Shown: positions 34,214 to 42,881, numbered from the stretch's first letter. The stretch: 50,138 nucleotides of DNA from Candidatus Segatella caccae (GCA_900556395.1 USOQ01000008.1:1-50138), one strand, 5' to 3'. Made by a program: numbers and translations. The notes: generated by a model from the letters alone, not told the origin.

Positions 34214-35488
34214 TTATTCCACTAAACATTTATCCAATTCTTGGCAAATGGCCTCTTTCTGCAGGTGCTGACCGATGAAGACAATCTTGATCATTCTGTC
34301 ACCCACCTTGTCGTCCCATTCCTTTCTCAGCTGCTCCTCGCGTTGCAACAGTTCGTCGAGTTGCTCTTGAGGCATCGTGGCTATCCACTGTCCGGCTTGC
34401 TTCACCGTCTTCTGCCTACCCGCCTGTTCGAAGACATAACACATGTCTCGCTCATCGGCGAAATAACAAATACCTTTGGCTCTTACCACGTCACGTGGCC
34501 ATTTGCGTGCCACGAAGTCATCGAAGAGTCCCAGGTCGAAGGGCTTACGTCTATAGTAAACAAAAGTACCAATACCATATTCCTCTGCCTCACCTTCTTC
34601 GCCATGGTCGTGGTCGTGATGATGATGGTGGTGGTGATGCTCGTGCTCATCATGATGATGCTCGTGCTCATCGTGGTCGTCATCCTCGTCATGATCGTGA
34701 TGGTGGTGATGCTCCTCGTGATCGTCATCCTCATCATTCTCCTCCTGTTTGCGTTCAGCCTCTATCTCCTGAATCCATCCAGCCGAAGTAGCCACGCTCT
34801 CCCAGTCAAACTGATGCGTGTTTACAATCTTGTCAAGGTCTACATCGCCATAGTTACATTCATAAATATCAGCCTTAGGCTGTATGGCACGAATGATATG
34901 CTTCAGCTTGTCCAGATCCTTAGCCTCTACCTCAGCAGCCTTGTTGAGCAAGATGATGTTGCAGAACTCTATTTGCTGAATCACGAGAGAAGCCAAGTCT
35001 TCCTCGTCAATATGGTCTTTCATCAAGTCATCGCCCCCAGCAAACTCATCTTTCATGCGCAGAGCATCAACCACAGTCACAATGCTGTCAAGTCTCAACA
35101 CACCATTCTTAATATATTGCGGACCGAGTGTCGGGATAGAGCAGATGGTCTGTGCGATAGGTGCAGGCTCACAGATGCCACTTGCCTCAATGACGATATA
35201 GTCGAATCTCTGCATATCGACAATCTCTCTGAGCTGTTCCACGAGGTCCATCTTCAGCGTACAGCAGATACATCCGTTCTGCAGTGCCACGAGCGAGTCG
35301 TCTTTCTTACCGACTACGCCCCCTTGTTCGATAAGAGCAGCATCGATGTTTACCTCACCGATATCATTGACGATAACAGCAAACTTAATACCTTTTTCAT
35401 TCGCTAAAATCTTGTTGAGTAGTGTTGTTTTTCCACTACCTAAATAGCCTGTAAGCAACAGGACTGGAATTTCTTTTCTACTGTTCAT
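34214..35488 (-). CDS. CobW/COG0523-family GTPase with a histidine-rich metal loop
   Basis: A 424-residue G3E GTPase, the family of metal chaperones that includes the zinc-delivering ZNG1 proteins. It has Walker A GYLGSGKTT (residues 14-22), the metal-binding CxCC motif C73-I-C75-C76, EASGICEPAPI and the guanine motif NKAA (182-185). Residues 257-295 are almost only His, Asp and Glu, a loop suited to binding zinc or another divalent metal. A C-terminal CobW_C domain follows (GTFVYYRRKPFDLGLFDDFV; KIVFIGQHLQKEAI). It is 39 bp after the DsbD-like gene and no Zur site is recognised. Zinc handling is inferred from the family. Confidence 0.92.
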   Translation of the reverse strand: MNSRKEIPVLLLTGYLGSGKTTLLNKILANEKGIKFAVIVNDIGEVNIDAALIEQGGVVGKKDDSLVALQNGCICCTLKMDLVEQLREIVDMQRFDYIVIEASGICEPAPIAQTICSIPTLGPQYIKNGVLRLDSIVTVVDALRMKDEFAGGDDLMKDHIDEEDLASLVIQQIEFCNIILLNKAAEVEAKDLDKLKHIIRAIQPKADIYECNYGDVDLDKIVNTHQFDWESVATSAGWIQEIEAERKQEENDEDDDHEEHHHHHDHDEDDDHDEHEHHHDEHEHHHHHHHHDHDHGEEGEAEEYGIGTFVYYRRKPFDLGLFDDFVARKWPRDVVRAKGICYFADERDMCYVFEQAGRQKTVKQAGQWIATMPQEQLDELLQREEQLRKEWDDKVGDRMIKIVFIGQHLQKEAICQELDKCLVE

Positions 35489-35527
35489 AGTTCTTATGTA
35501 TATTACTTAGTTTGAATATTCTATCTT

Positions 35528-37624
35528 TTATCGATATGATTGTTTATAATGATCGAGCGCCTTGTTCAAGAAATCAAGATATGCGTTGACATCCTCCTTG
35601 AAACTAAAGGCAGCCGTCAGAGGATTTCCCTCATTATCTACAGCCACATAGAAAGGCTGTGCATTCGCACCAAACTTGCAGGCTTGCAGATAGCTCCACT
35701 TGTCGCCCACAGTACGCAGAGTACGCTTCTCGCCATTGAAGTCTACCTCCATAGGTTGCTGGAGAGGCGTCTTGTCGTCGACATAGAGCGAGATAAGTAC
35801 AAAGTCTTTCGTCAACTTATCAGCCACACTGGCATCCGTCCACACAGCAGCCTCCATCTTACGACAGTTTACGCATCCGAATCCTGTAAAATCGATGAGT
35901 ACAGGTTTACCTTCCGCCTTAGCAGCTGCCATACCCATTTCATAATCTTTATAAGCAGGCTCTACCGTCTTGCTGTTCAGATTGAAGTCTTGCGTGTTGA
36001 TGGGGGGAGCAAAAGCACTCACAGCCTTACAGGGCGCTCCCCACAGGCCAGGCACCATGTATACAGCAAAAGCCAACGAGCACAGACCGAGCATGATACA
36101 AGGCACAGGCATCGGCTTGTCCAGTTCGCCACCTATAGCATCTACCTGGAATTTCAATTTCCCGATGAGATAAAGACCCAAAGCACCAAAGATAACAATC
36201 CATAGCGACAAGAACACCTCACGATCGAGGATGTGCCATCCATAAGCCAAGTCGGCTACAGAAAGGAACTTCAGAGAGAAGGCCAATTCGATGAATCCCA
36301 ACACAATCTTGATTGTCTCCATCCAAGAGCCCGACTTAGGGGCAGACTTAAGCCAAGAGGGGAAGAGAGCAAAGAGGGTAAAGGGCAAAGCAAGCGCCAA
36401 GGCAAAGCCTAACATACCAATGGTAGGTGCAAGCCAATCGCCCGATGTAACCGTCTGAACCAAAAGCAGACCTATGATAGGCGCTGTGCACGAGAACGAA
36501 ACCAATACGAGCGTAAAGGCCATCAAGAAGATAGAAATAAGACCCGTAGTGCTCGAAGCTTTACTGTCTACAGCATTCCCCCATCTATCAGGCAGTTTGA
36601 CTTCAAACCATCCAAAGAAAGAGAAGGCAAAGACAGCAAGCAATACAAAGAGCACGATGTTGAAGACCGCACTCGTAGAGAGCGCATTAAGCGTACTTGG
36701 ACCAGCTATTGCTGTAACAGCAAGACCGAGAGTGAGATAAATCACGACAATACTCAATCCGTAGGTGCAAGCATCTCTGATGCCCCTTTTCTTGTCGTCT
36801 TTAGCACGCTTCAAGAAGAAGCTCACCGTCATAGGAATGATAGGCCAGATACAAGGCATAACCAAAGCTAACAATCCACCAACGAGTCCCATCAAAAAGA
36901 TATAGACGAGTGAGTGGTTAGCGATGTCGTTAGCTCCACCAAATGCCTGAAGCTCTTTCACCACCGGTTTCCACAGTTCTGCCATATCCATTTGCCCTAC
37001 AGTCTGAGCCAAGGTCACACTATCCACACCATTTTGGGTCGTATCAACAGCAGGAGCCTGAGTAGCTTGCAGGAGCGCCAAGGAGTCGGCGGCATACTTT
37101 GCCTTCTTAGCAGCATCCATCTGCTGACGAGCCTGCTGCTCACTGGTAGCCTTGGCTTCTACGGCAGGAGCCTTACCTGTATGTTTGAAACCCACCTCAC
37201 TGGGGGGCAAACAACTCTCATCATTGCATGCACCATACTCCAAATAAGCATCAATAACATACTGTGCTGCAACGAATTTCACCTTCTGCACGAAAGTAGC
37301 ACTTCCCTCAAAGAAACGAAGCTTCATGCCAAACATATTGTCGTATTTAGACACCTCGTTGCCACGAGCTTGCAGCTTACCAACAAGCTCCACACCCTCC
37401 ATCTTGTTGACATTAAATGTGGCTGAGATGGGGCCATCATTGCCTAACCCCGTAGAGTAGACATGCCAACCTGGTTGTATTTTCCCACTGAAAATGATTT
37501 CAGCTTCGGCAGTACCATTGGTCTTCAACTGGCTGGAAAACTTAACAGGGCTAAGCATTTGTGCCTGAGCAATTACCACAACAAAAAGTAATTGCATAGC
37601 GATTAACATTCTTTTTATATTCAT
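35528..37624 (-). CDS. dsbD: DsbD-like thiol:disulfide interchange protein
   Basis: A 698-residue inner-membrane protein that passes electrons from cytoplasmic thioredoxin to the periplasm. A signal peptide (to about residue 21) precedes an N-terminal immunoglobulin-like domain with YGACNDESCLPP (two cysteines). An eight-span CcdA-like core follows (GLLALVMPCIWPIIPMTVSF; SFSCTAPIIGLLLVQ, each with a conserved cysteine). The C-terminal thioredoxin domain has C584-V-N-C587 (FTGFGCVNCRKMEA). All three cysteine pairs are visible. The usual length is about 570; the longer Bacteroidetes form with an Ala/Lys/Gln-rich linker (about residues 155-200) accounts for the difference. Confidence 0.92.
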   Translation of the reverse strand: MNIKRMLIAMQLLFVVVIAQAQMLSPVKFSSQLKTNGTAEAEIIFSGKIQPGWHVYSTGLGNDGPISATFNVNKMEGVELVGKLQARGNEVSKYDNMFGMKLRFFEGSATFVQKVKFVAAQYVIDAYLEYGACNDESCLPPSEVGFKHTGKAPAVEAKATSEQQARQQMDAAKKAKYAADSLALLQATQAPAVDTTQNGVDSVTLAQTVGQMDMAELWKPVVKELQAFGGANDIANHSLVYIFLMGLVGGLLALVMPCIWPIIPMTVSFFLKRAKDDKKRGIRDACTYGLSIVVIYLTLGLAVTAIAGPSTLNALSTSAVFNIVLFVLLAVFAFSFFGWFEVKLPDRWGNAVDSKASSTTGLISIFLMAFTLVLVSFSCTAPIIGLLLVQTVTSGDWLAPTIGMLGFALALALPFTLFALFPSWLKSAPKSGSWMETIKIVLGFIELAFSLKFLSVADLAYGWHILDREVFLSLWIVIFGALGLYLIGKLKFQVDAIGGELDKPMPVPCIMLGLCSLAFAVYMVPGLWGAPCKAVSAFAPPINTQDFNLNSKTVEPAYKDYEMGMAAAKAEGKPVLIDFTGFGCVNCRKMEAAVWTDASVADKLTKDFVLISLYVDDKTPLQQPMEVDFNGEKRTLRTVGDKWSYLQACKFGANAQPFYVAVDNEGNPLTAAFSFKEDVNAYLDFLNKALDHYKQSYR

Positions 37625-37647
37625 TTAAATCGTTTTTTATTTGTGTG

Positions 37648-37655
37648 CAAAGTTA
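37648..37655 (-). promoter_or_regulatory. dsbD: -7 box of the dsbD gene
   Basis: On the minus strand this reads TAACTTTG, an exact TAnnTTTG box, 24 bases before the dsbD ATG. The leader would be about 17 bases. No clear -33 box is seen. Confidence 0.65.
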
Positions 37656-37769
37656 CTAATTTTAATTGAAATAGTAACATTTTAATGCATAAAAATGATG
37701 AGTTAATGCACAGCTTGCAAAAAGAACACACAAAACATACACCCATGACGACAATACTTGATGAGTTTC

Positions 37770-37918
37770 GGTCATTAAGGTTATTAGGTCATTAGGTTAT
37801 TAAGGATTTTGGACTTTTTCCGGCTACGTATATATAATATAAATATGTAAATATCCATATTATATACGTAGTTTTTTGCATTTTGCCGAAATCAAAATGA
37901 CCTTAATGACCATGACCA
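37770..37918. repeat. Large hairpin with tandem GGTCATTAA / TTAATGACC arms
   Basis: Left side: tandem units GGTCATTAAGG, TTATTAGG, TCATTAGG, TTATTAAGG. Right side: AAAATGACC, TTAATGACC, ATGACC, AAAATGACC. GGTCATTAAGG (37770-37780) and CCTTAATGACC (37901-37911) are perfect complements. In the centre CTACGTATATA (37824-37834) pairs with TATATACGTAG (37861-37871). The design, tandem short units as arms around an inner stem, is that of the TAACTCC repeats but with another unit. It fills most of the gap between dsbD and the HU remnant. Confidence 0.75.
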
Positions 37919-38095
37919 AAATGACCTCAGCATTTAGTAAGGCTTCTCATTATAGTGTTACGAAAAAGACAAGTTGAATATTGACTGGCAACGCTGATAA
38001 TCAATACGTTAAGTATATCTAAAGTTCATTTTGAAGCCTGAGGAAAACAAGAAATTATTAACTCGATTTACAAACACAAACACACACACAAAGCT

Positions 38096-38250
38096 ATGAT
38101 TAACTATTCTGTTTACATGATGTCAAACCCTATGGACAAGAGCGCAGCTGCCAAGGCTTATGCCAAGGCGCAGGTGAGCGAGGGCGCTGAAAGTTCGGAG
38201 CCGTGTTCACCGCATTGCAGATTAAGGCCGTCAAGCAGCAGGCTGCATAG
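38096..38250 (+). pseudogene. Remnant of an HU-family DNA-binding protein gene (internal deletion)
   Basis: The start MINYSVYMMSNPMDKSAAAK AYAKAQ is the N-terminus of the Bacteroidetes HU-like (HU-HIG) DNA-binding proteins, normally 120-200 residues. After about 30 residues the match ends. A stretch reading AVFTALQIKAVKQQAA-stop in another frame (to 38250), similar to a C-terminus of that family, follows. The body of the gene, with the HU fold, is missing. A decayed copy with an internal deletion is the simplest reading; the tail assignment is less sure than the head. Confidence 0.6.
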
Positions 38251-38293
38251 CTCGATAATTATATTTACGGAGCTGCACGAAAATATAATCGAG
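38251..38293. other. Hairpin downstream of the HU remnant
   Basis: CTCGA...TTATATTT (38251-38266) pairs with AAATATAATCGAG (about 38281-38293), with a 3-base bulge and a loop of about 14 bases. There is no T-tract. The bases from 38294 to 38426 show no gene or motif that I recognise. Confidence 0.4.
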
Positions 38294-38426
38294 AGCCACA
38301 GGACGTATATTCTCAGGAACAACACTCAGCACTTCGCATTTGGCGAGCTCCCCAGTGCACGCCCTCCCCAGTGCCTTCGTGCCATAAGCAACATTCAACA
38401 CTTAACACTATGAGACTGAAAAACAC

Positions 38427-38467
38427 AAAAAAAGCGTTAGCAATCACAACTAACAGATTGCTAACGC
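38427..38467 (-). terminator. Terminator of the tRNA-Thr/tRNA-Gly transcript
   Basis: A perfect 12-bp stem, GCGTTAGCAATC (38434-38445) and GATTGCTAACGC (38456-38467), with a 10-base loop. On the minus strand it is followed by TTTTTTT. It lies 15 bases past tRNA-Gly. Confidence 0.88.
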
Positions 38468-38481
38468 CTTATACTATCTTG

Positions 38482-38552
38482 AGCGAGATACGGGAGTCGA
38501 ACCCGCCTTTCAGGCTTGGGAAGCCCGCGCACTACCGATGTGCTAATCTCGC
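38482..38552 (-). tRNA. tRNA-Gly (CCC)
   Basis: A 71-base cloverleaf: acceptor GCGAGAT/ATCTCGC, D-arm GCAC/GTGC, anticodon stem CGGGC/GCCTG with loop TTCCCAA (anticodon CCC), T-arm GCGGG/CCCGT with TTCGACT. Discriminator U, as in bacterial glycine tRNAs. The 3' CCA is not encoded. Confidence 0.95.
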
Positions 38553-38606
38553 AACAAAGACGTGTTACTCGGAGAAAAAGAGTTACTTATCTTTTGTTAA
38601 GAAAAG

Positions 38607-38679
<73 letters not shown>

Positions 38680-38700
38680 TTGACTTTTCTTAATTGACTG

Positions 38701-38708
38701 CAAAGGTA
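38701..38708 (-). promoter_or_regulatory. -7 box of the tRNA-Thr/tRNA-Gly transcript
   Basis: On the minus strand this reads TACCTTTG, an exact TAnnTTTG, with the predicted start about 14 bases before tRNA-Thr. No exact -33 box is seen. Confidence 0.65.
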
Positions 38709-38750
38709 ATGAATTATTTTAATTCAATGAAATTGTTTTCGTTCATTAAC

Positions 38751-40934
38751 CTATATTAACTTTGTAGAAAAAGTCAACTCTTCCTTATTTACATTCTTAC
38801 CTATTACTATCGTCTCACCACCCGTAAGTGTCTGGCTCAACAAGAGCTCGCAGACACCATCTTCGATGTAGGTCTGGATGGCTCGCTTCAAAGGACGTGC
38901 GCCAAACTGAACATCATATCCCTTGGTGGCTACAAACTCTTTTGCCTTGTCGGTGATGCGGATATGATAGCCCATGTCTTCCACACGCTTGAAGAGTGAA
39001 CGGAGTTCTATGTCTACTATCTGCTTGATGGCATCGAGCCCCAACTGGTCGAAGGTGATAATCTCGTCCAAACGATTGAGGAACTCTGGAGAGAACTGCT
39101 TGCTTAAGCTTTTCTGAATGATGCTACGCGCATACTCTTTATCTTTCTCGTCGAGCAGATTGCTATGGGCACTGCCTGCATTGAAACCTACGCCACGACC
39201 AAAATCTTTGAGCTGTCGGGTTCCTGCATTGGAGGTCATGATGATGACAGTATTGCGGAAGTCGATAAGACGACCATTGCCATCAGTGAGTCGACCTTCG
39301 TCGAGGACTTGTAACAAGAGATTGAAAACCTTCTCATTGGCTTTCTCTATCTCGTCGAGGAGAACGATGGAGTAGGGTTTGCGCCTTACGCGTTCGGTGA
39401 GTTGGCCGCCCTCTTCGTAGCCTACGTAGCCTGGAGGCGCTCCGACAAGGCGTGATGTATTAAAGCTCTCGGAGTATTCGCTCATATCGACACGTATCAT
39501 GGCATCTGCTGAACCAAACAACTGCTCCGCCAACATCTTTGCCAAATAGGTTTTGCCCACTCCTGTAGGACCTAAGAACATGAACGCACCGATGGGGTGA
39601 TTGGGGTCATTGAGCCCGACACGATTGCGCTGAATGGCTTTCACCAGTGTGTCGATGGCCTTATCTTGTGCAATGACGCTGCCCTTGAGTGCGGATCCCA
39701 TCTTGCGTAGACGGCTGCTCTCTGCCTCCTCCATGCGCTCTACGGGTACTCCTGTGATGCGACTGACGACTTGCGCTACGTCGACTTCCTCGACAGGGAT
39801 ACGTTCTTGATTCTCGCCGCGTTCCCACTGTAGTTTCATGCTTTCCAGGCGATTCTCCAGCTGGGCCTGTTGGTCACGATAGCTTGCTGCCAACTCAAAG
39901 TTTTGGTTAGCAACAGCTTTCTGCTTCATACCCTTGGTCTTTTCGATGTCTTCTTGCAAGTCGAGGATGGGCTGTGGTACGGATGAGTGACTGTGGTGGA
40001 TGTGCGATCCTACCTCGTCGATGATGTCTATGGCCTTATCGGGGAAGAAACGATCCGTGATGTAACGGTCTGCCAATTTGACGCACGCTTGCAAGGCATC
40101 ATCGCTATATGTCACGCTATGATGTTGCTCGTAGCGTTCTTTCACGTTGAGAAGTATCTGAAGCGTTTCGTCGGGGGTGGTAGGGTTGACTATCACCTTT
40201 TGGAATCGTCTCTCCAAGGCTCCATCTTTCTCTATGCTATTGCGATATTCGTTGAGGGTTGTGGCGCCGATGCACTGTATCACGCCACGTGCCAGTGCTG
40301 GCTTGAGGATATTGGCTGCATCCATACTTCCCTGGGCGTTTCCTGCTCCTACGATGGTGTGGATCTCGTCGATAAAAACGATGATATCGGGCGATTCCTC
40401 CAACTCTCGTATAAGTCCCTTAATGCGGTCTTCAAATTGTCCACGATATTTAGTTCCTGCCACCATAGCCGTCATATCGAGCTGAATGACGCGCTTATTG
40501 AAGAGCAGCCCCGAGACCTGTTGCTTCTCTATGAGTTGCGCCAATCCTTCGACGATGGCGCTTTTACCAACACCGGGTTCACCTATTAATATAGGGTTAT
40601 TCTTCTTACGGCGACCCAATATTTCGATTACACGGTTGATCTCCTGACTACGACCTACAACGGGGTCGAGTAATCCCTCTGCTGCTGCCTGAGTGAGGTC
40701 GTGGCTGTAATGGTCGATGATGGGGGTCTTCGACTTCTTCTTGGTGTTGACAGGGCGGCTGCCTGATGCTGCGTTACTGCTGGCATGATCGCGCACATCG
40801 TCGTCATCGTTGTCGGAAAAGAGGCCATCCTCTTCTTCTTCAGGGAAAGAGAAGCCTTCATCACTTCTAAGGGTTTCCGCTCCATGCGCCTCGTGCTTGT
40901 ATTCTTTCTTAGGATTGTCTGCTTGATTGATCAT
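38751..40934 (-). CDS. ClpC-like AAA+ unfoldase lacking the Clp N-domain
   Basis: A 727-residue double-AAA+ Clp ATPase (751 if the ATG at 41006 is used). D1 has GEPGVGKS and VFIDEIHTI; D2 has GPTGVGKT and VLLDEIEKAN, with arginine fingers in both. A short ClpC/UVR-type middle segment (NFELAASYRDQQAQLENRL) replaces the long ClpB coiled coil. The VGF loop in D2 (GRGVGFNAG) matches the ClpP-docking tripeptide. The usual 140-residue Clp N-domain is missing; the N-terminus is a disordered acidic stretch (FPEEEEDGLF, DNDDDD). The start at 40934 is chosen because the ATG at 41006 would leave a leader of about 4 bases from the promoter and an AT-rich extension. Confidence 0.9.
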   Translation of the reverse strand: MINQADNPKKEYKHEAHGAETLRSDEGFSFPEEEEDGLFSDNDDDDVRDHASSNAASGSRPVNTKKKSKTPIIDHYSHDLTQAAAEGLLDPVVGRSQEINRVIEILGRRKKNNPILIGEPGVGKSAIVEGLAQLIEKQQVSGLLFNKRVIQLDMTAMVAGTKYRGQFEDRIKGLIRELEESPDIIVFIDEIHTIVGAGNAQGSMDAANILKPALARGVIQCIGATTLNEYRNSIEKDGALERRFQKVIVNPTTPDETLQILLNVKERYEQHHSVTYSDDALQACVKLADRYITDRFFPDKAIDIIDEVGSHIHHSHSSVPQPILDLQEDIEKTKGMKQKAVANQNFELAASYRDQQAQLENRLESMKLQWERGENQERIPVEEVDVAQVVSRITGVPVERMEEAESSRLRKMGSALKGSVIAQDKAIDTLVKAIQRNRVGLNDPNHPIGAFMFLGPTGVGKTYLAKMLAEQLFGSADAMIRVDMSEYSESFNTSRLVGAPPGYVGYEEGGQLTERVRRKPYSIVLLDEIEKANEKVFNLLLQVLDEGRLTDGNGRLIDFRNTVIIMTSNAGTRQLKDFGRGVGFNAGSAHSNLLDEKDKEYARSIIQKSLSKQFSPEFLNRLDEIITFDQLGLDAIKQIVDIELRSLFKRVEDMGYHIRITDKAKEFVATKGYDVQFGARPLKRAIQTYIEDGVCELLLSQTLTGGETIVIGKNVNKEELTFSTKLI

Positions 40935-41017
40935 CTGTATATTTTTATGAACTTGATGAATTCTTTTTTTTATTAACTTGTAGTGTTGTTGCAAAAGTTG
41001 TGCCACTTTTTGATGAG

Positions 41018-41025
41018 CAAAAGTA
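41018..41025 (-). promoter_or_regulatory. -7 box of the ClpC-like gene
   Basis: On the minus strand this reads TACTTTTG, an exact TAnnTTTG. It is divergent from the lysO promoter about 55 bp away. Confidence 0.6.
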
Positions 41026-41078
41026 CAAAATTATTCAGGAAAAACATCCCAATGAGTTATTTTTTAGAGTTTTTTCAT

Positions 41079-41086
41079 TAACTTTG
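41079..41086 (+). promoter_or_regulatory. lysO: -7 box of lysO
   Basis: TAACTTTG is an exact TAnnTTTG, 25 bases before the lysO ATG at 41111. No exact -33 box is seen. Confidence 0.65.
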
Positions 41087-41110
41087 CACGCCAAAAAATG
41101 ATATTTCTAT

Positions 41111-42088
41111 ATGTTTATTATTATATTATTCATATTATTGGGAGTGTTGTCGGGATGGGGCTGCCGTAAATGTGAAGCGAGATGCCATGTCGCACTCTCC
41201 TCCTTTGTGGGCAGATGGCAAGGTCGCCTGTTGACAGGTCTCATCTGGCTATTGCTCTTCCTTTTAGGTATCGAAGTAGGCAGTAATCGGATGATAGTGA
41301 GGTCGCTACCTACGTTGGGGGTAGAGGCTTTGCTGCTGTCGATGGCTGGCACTTTGGGCTGTTGCCTATTGGCTTGGGCGTTATGGAAGACTGCCAAGAG
41401 GGGCGAAGGCAAATATGCGAATACGAAGTCGGCAAAAGATTCTGACGAGACAAAGGCTGCATCAAGCGGCGGACTGGCTGTGATGAAGGGAAGCCTCATC
41501 GTGGTAGGATTCTTCGTACTCGGACTGTGGGGCGGCATGGAGAAGCTGATTCCTGGATGGTTGCTGGAAAGCGATGTGAGCTTTGTGGCTCTCTGCGGAC
41601 TGCTCTATTTTGTCGGAATAGGAATCGGACTGAACCCTGAGATAAAGCAAGAGGTGCGCTCGCTGAGCCCACGACTGGCGCTGTTGCCTGTGGTGACTAT
41701 TGTAGGTTCGTGGACTGGTGCGTTGTTGGCATGGGGCTTATTGCATCGTATGCTGACCGACTGTATGGCCATCAATAGTGGGTTTGCTTATTACTCGCTG
41801 TCAAGCATCTTTATCACCGAATATCGAGGTGCTGAACTCGGCACCATAGCCCTGTTGGCAAACATCATACGTGAGATGATAACCCTCTTGGGGGCGCCCT
41901 TGATGGCAAGATGGTTTGGGCCGCTGGCACCCATCTCTGCTGGTGGTGCTACAACCATGGACACCACACTGCCGATTATCTCGCAGACGGTGGGACAGCG
42001 TTATGTCGCCTTGAGCATCTACCATGGTTTCGTGGTCGACTTCACGGTGCCTTTCCTTGTGAGCTGGTGGTGCGTGTGGGGGAGTTGA
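41111..42088 (+). CDS. lysO: LysO-family lysine exporter
   Basis: A 325-residue membrane protein of the LysO (DUF340) family, whose E. coli member exports lysine and some analogues. Both halves are present in one chain: the N-terminal LysO domain (FIIILFILLGVLSGWG; LLTGLIWLLLFLLGIEVGSN) and the C-terminal part (FVALCGLLYFVGIGIGLNPE; LPVVTIVGSWTGALLAWGLL; MAINSGFAYYSLSSIFITEY; TMDTTLPIISQTVGQRYVAL). About eight spans. Lysine as substrate is inferred from the family. Confidence 0.9.
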   Translation: MFIIILFILLGVLSGWGCRKCEARCHVALSSFVGRWQGRLLTGLIWLLLFLLGIEVGSNRMIVRSLPTLGVEALLLSMAGTLGCCLLAWALWKTAKRGEGKYANTKSAKDSDETKAASSGGLAVMKGSLIVVGFFVLGLWGGMEKLIPGWLLESDVSFVALCGLLYFVGIGIGLNPEIKQEVRSLSPRLALLPVVTIVGSWTGALLAWGLLHRMLTDCMAINSGFAYYSLSSIFITEYRGAELGTIALLANIIREMITLLGAPLMARWFGPLAPISAGGATTMDTTLPIISQTVGQRYVALSIYHGFVVDFTVPFLVSWWCVWGS

Positions 42089-42110
42089 ATAAAAATTAAA
42101 AATTGAAAGA

Positions 42111-42803
42111 ATGATAAAAGCAGCATTATTTGATTTGGACGGAGTGGTACTCGACACCGAAACCCAGTATTCGGTGTTTTGGGGCATGATAGGCAAAGAG
42201 TATCATCCTGAAATGCCCGATTTCGCACAGCGTATTAAAGGGCAAACTTTGGTACAGATTTACGACAAGTATTTCTCTGACGATACTGTATTTGCTCATA
42301 TTGCAGACTATCAAGGAGTTGCAGCAGAGCAAGCTCGTATCACCCGAAGGCTCGACGAGTTTGAGTTGCACATGAAGTATGAATACATCCATGGTTTCGA
42401 GAACTTTGTGAACGAATTGAGAAGCAAGGGTGTGAAGTGCGCTGTGGTGACAAGTAGTAATCAAGCCAAAATGAACAGTGTGTATGAACAGCACCCCGAG
42501 CTAAAGGATTACTTCGACAGAGTACTTACAAGCGAGGACTTCGCTCGCAGCAAGCCCGACCCTGATTGTTATCTGAAAGGGGCAGCCTGTTTTGATGCCA
42601 AACCTGAGGAGTGTGTAGGACTGGAAGATAGCTTTAACGGACTGAGAGCGGTGCGCGCCTCTGGAGCTTTTACGCTCGGACTTGCCACGACCAACTCGGC
42701 TGAAGCCATCGCTCCATTCGCTGACTACGTGATCGGGGATTATCATGGTTTTGGTTACGAAGACCTGTGTAGGGTGGTGGAACAGAAGAGGATAGAAAAG
42801 TGA
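42111..42803 (+). CDS. HAD-superfamily phosphatase, beta-phosphoglucomutase-like
   Basis: A 230-residue HAD hydrolase. The nucleophile motif is FDLDGVVLDTE (D8, D10), motif II is VVTSSNQ, and motifs III and IV are SKPDPDCYLKGA and CVGLEDSFNGLRAVRASGA. A helical cap of the beta-phosphoglucomutase type sits between. No signal peptide. The substrate is probably a sugar phosphate, but the catalytic cap residues do not decide it. It is 22 bp downstream of lysO. Confidence 0.9.
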   Translation: MIKAALFDLDGVVLDTETQYSVFWGMIGKEYHPEMPDFAQRIKGQTLVQIYDKYFSDDTVFAHIADYQGVAAEQARITRRLDEFELHMKYEYIHGFENFVNELRSKGVKCAVVTSSNQAKMNSVYEQHPELKDYFDRVLTSEDFARSKPDPDCYLKGAACFDAKPEECVGLEDSFNGLRAVRASGAFTLGLATTNSAEAIAPFADYVIGDYHGFGYEDLCRVVEQKRIEK

Positions 42804-42820
42804 AAAAAAGTGCTTTTTTC

Positions 42821-42851
42821 TTTGTAGTGTGCCTAAATAGCTGTAACTTTG
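42821..42851 (+). promoter_or_regulatory. panB: Promoter of panB
   Basis: TTTG at 42821-42824 and TAACTTTG at 42844-42851, with a 19-base spacer, match the consensus exactly. The upstream TTG at 42849 lies in the -7 box and cannot be the start. Confidence 0.8.
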
Positions 42852-42881
42852 CACCTGATTTCAAAAACAGACAAAAGAAAA

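Noticed and set aside
34241..35407. A 388-residue open frame on the plus strand antisense to the CobW-type GTPase
   Set aside because: It mirrors a gene with clear motifs, has repetitive hydrophobic runs that come from the antisense of the His/Asp tract, no start context and no recognisable domain.
37790..37918. Large hairpin as a simple dsbD-upstream operator
   Set aside because: It starts more than 100 bases upstream of the -7 box, is about 150 bp long and is built from tandem units as in the repeat family, so it is listed as a repeat.
38294..38426. Continuation of the frame at 38096 as a 105-residue protein
   Set aside because: After about 30 residues the frame has no protein-like pattern and runs into hairpin sequence; the head matches an HU-family gene, so decay is the simpler reading.
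42849..42881. PanB start at TTG 42849
   Set aside because: The TTG is part of the exact -7 box TAACTTTG; the transcript would begin downstream of it.
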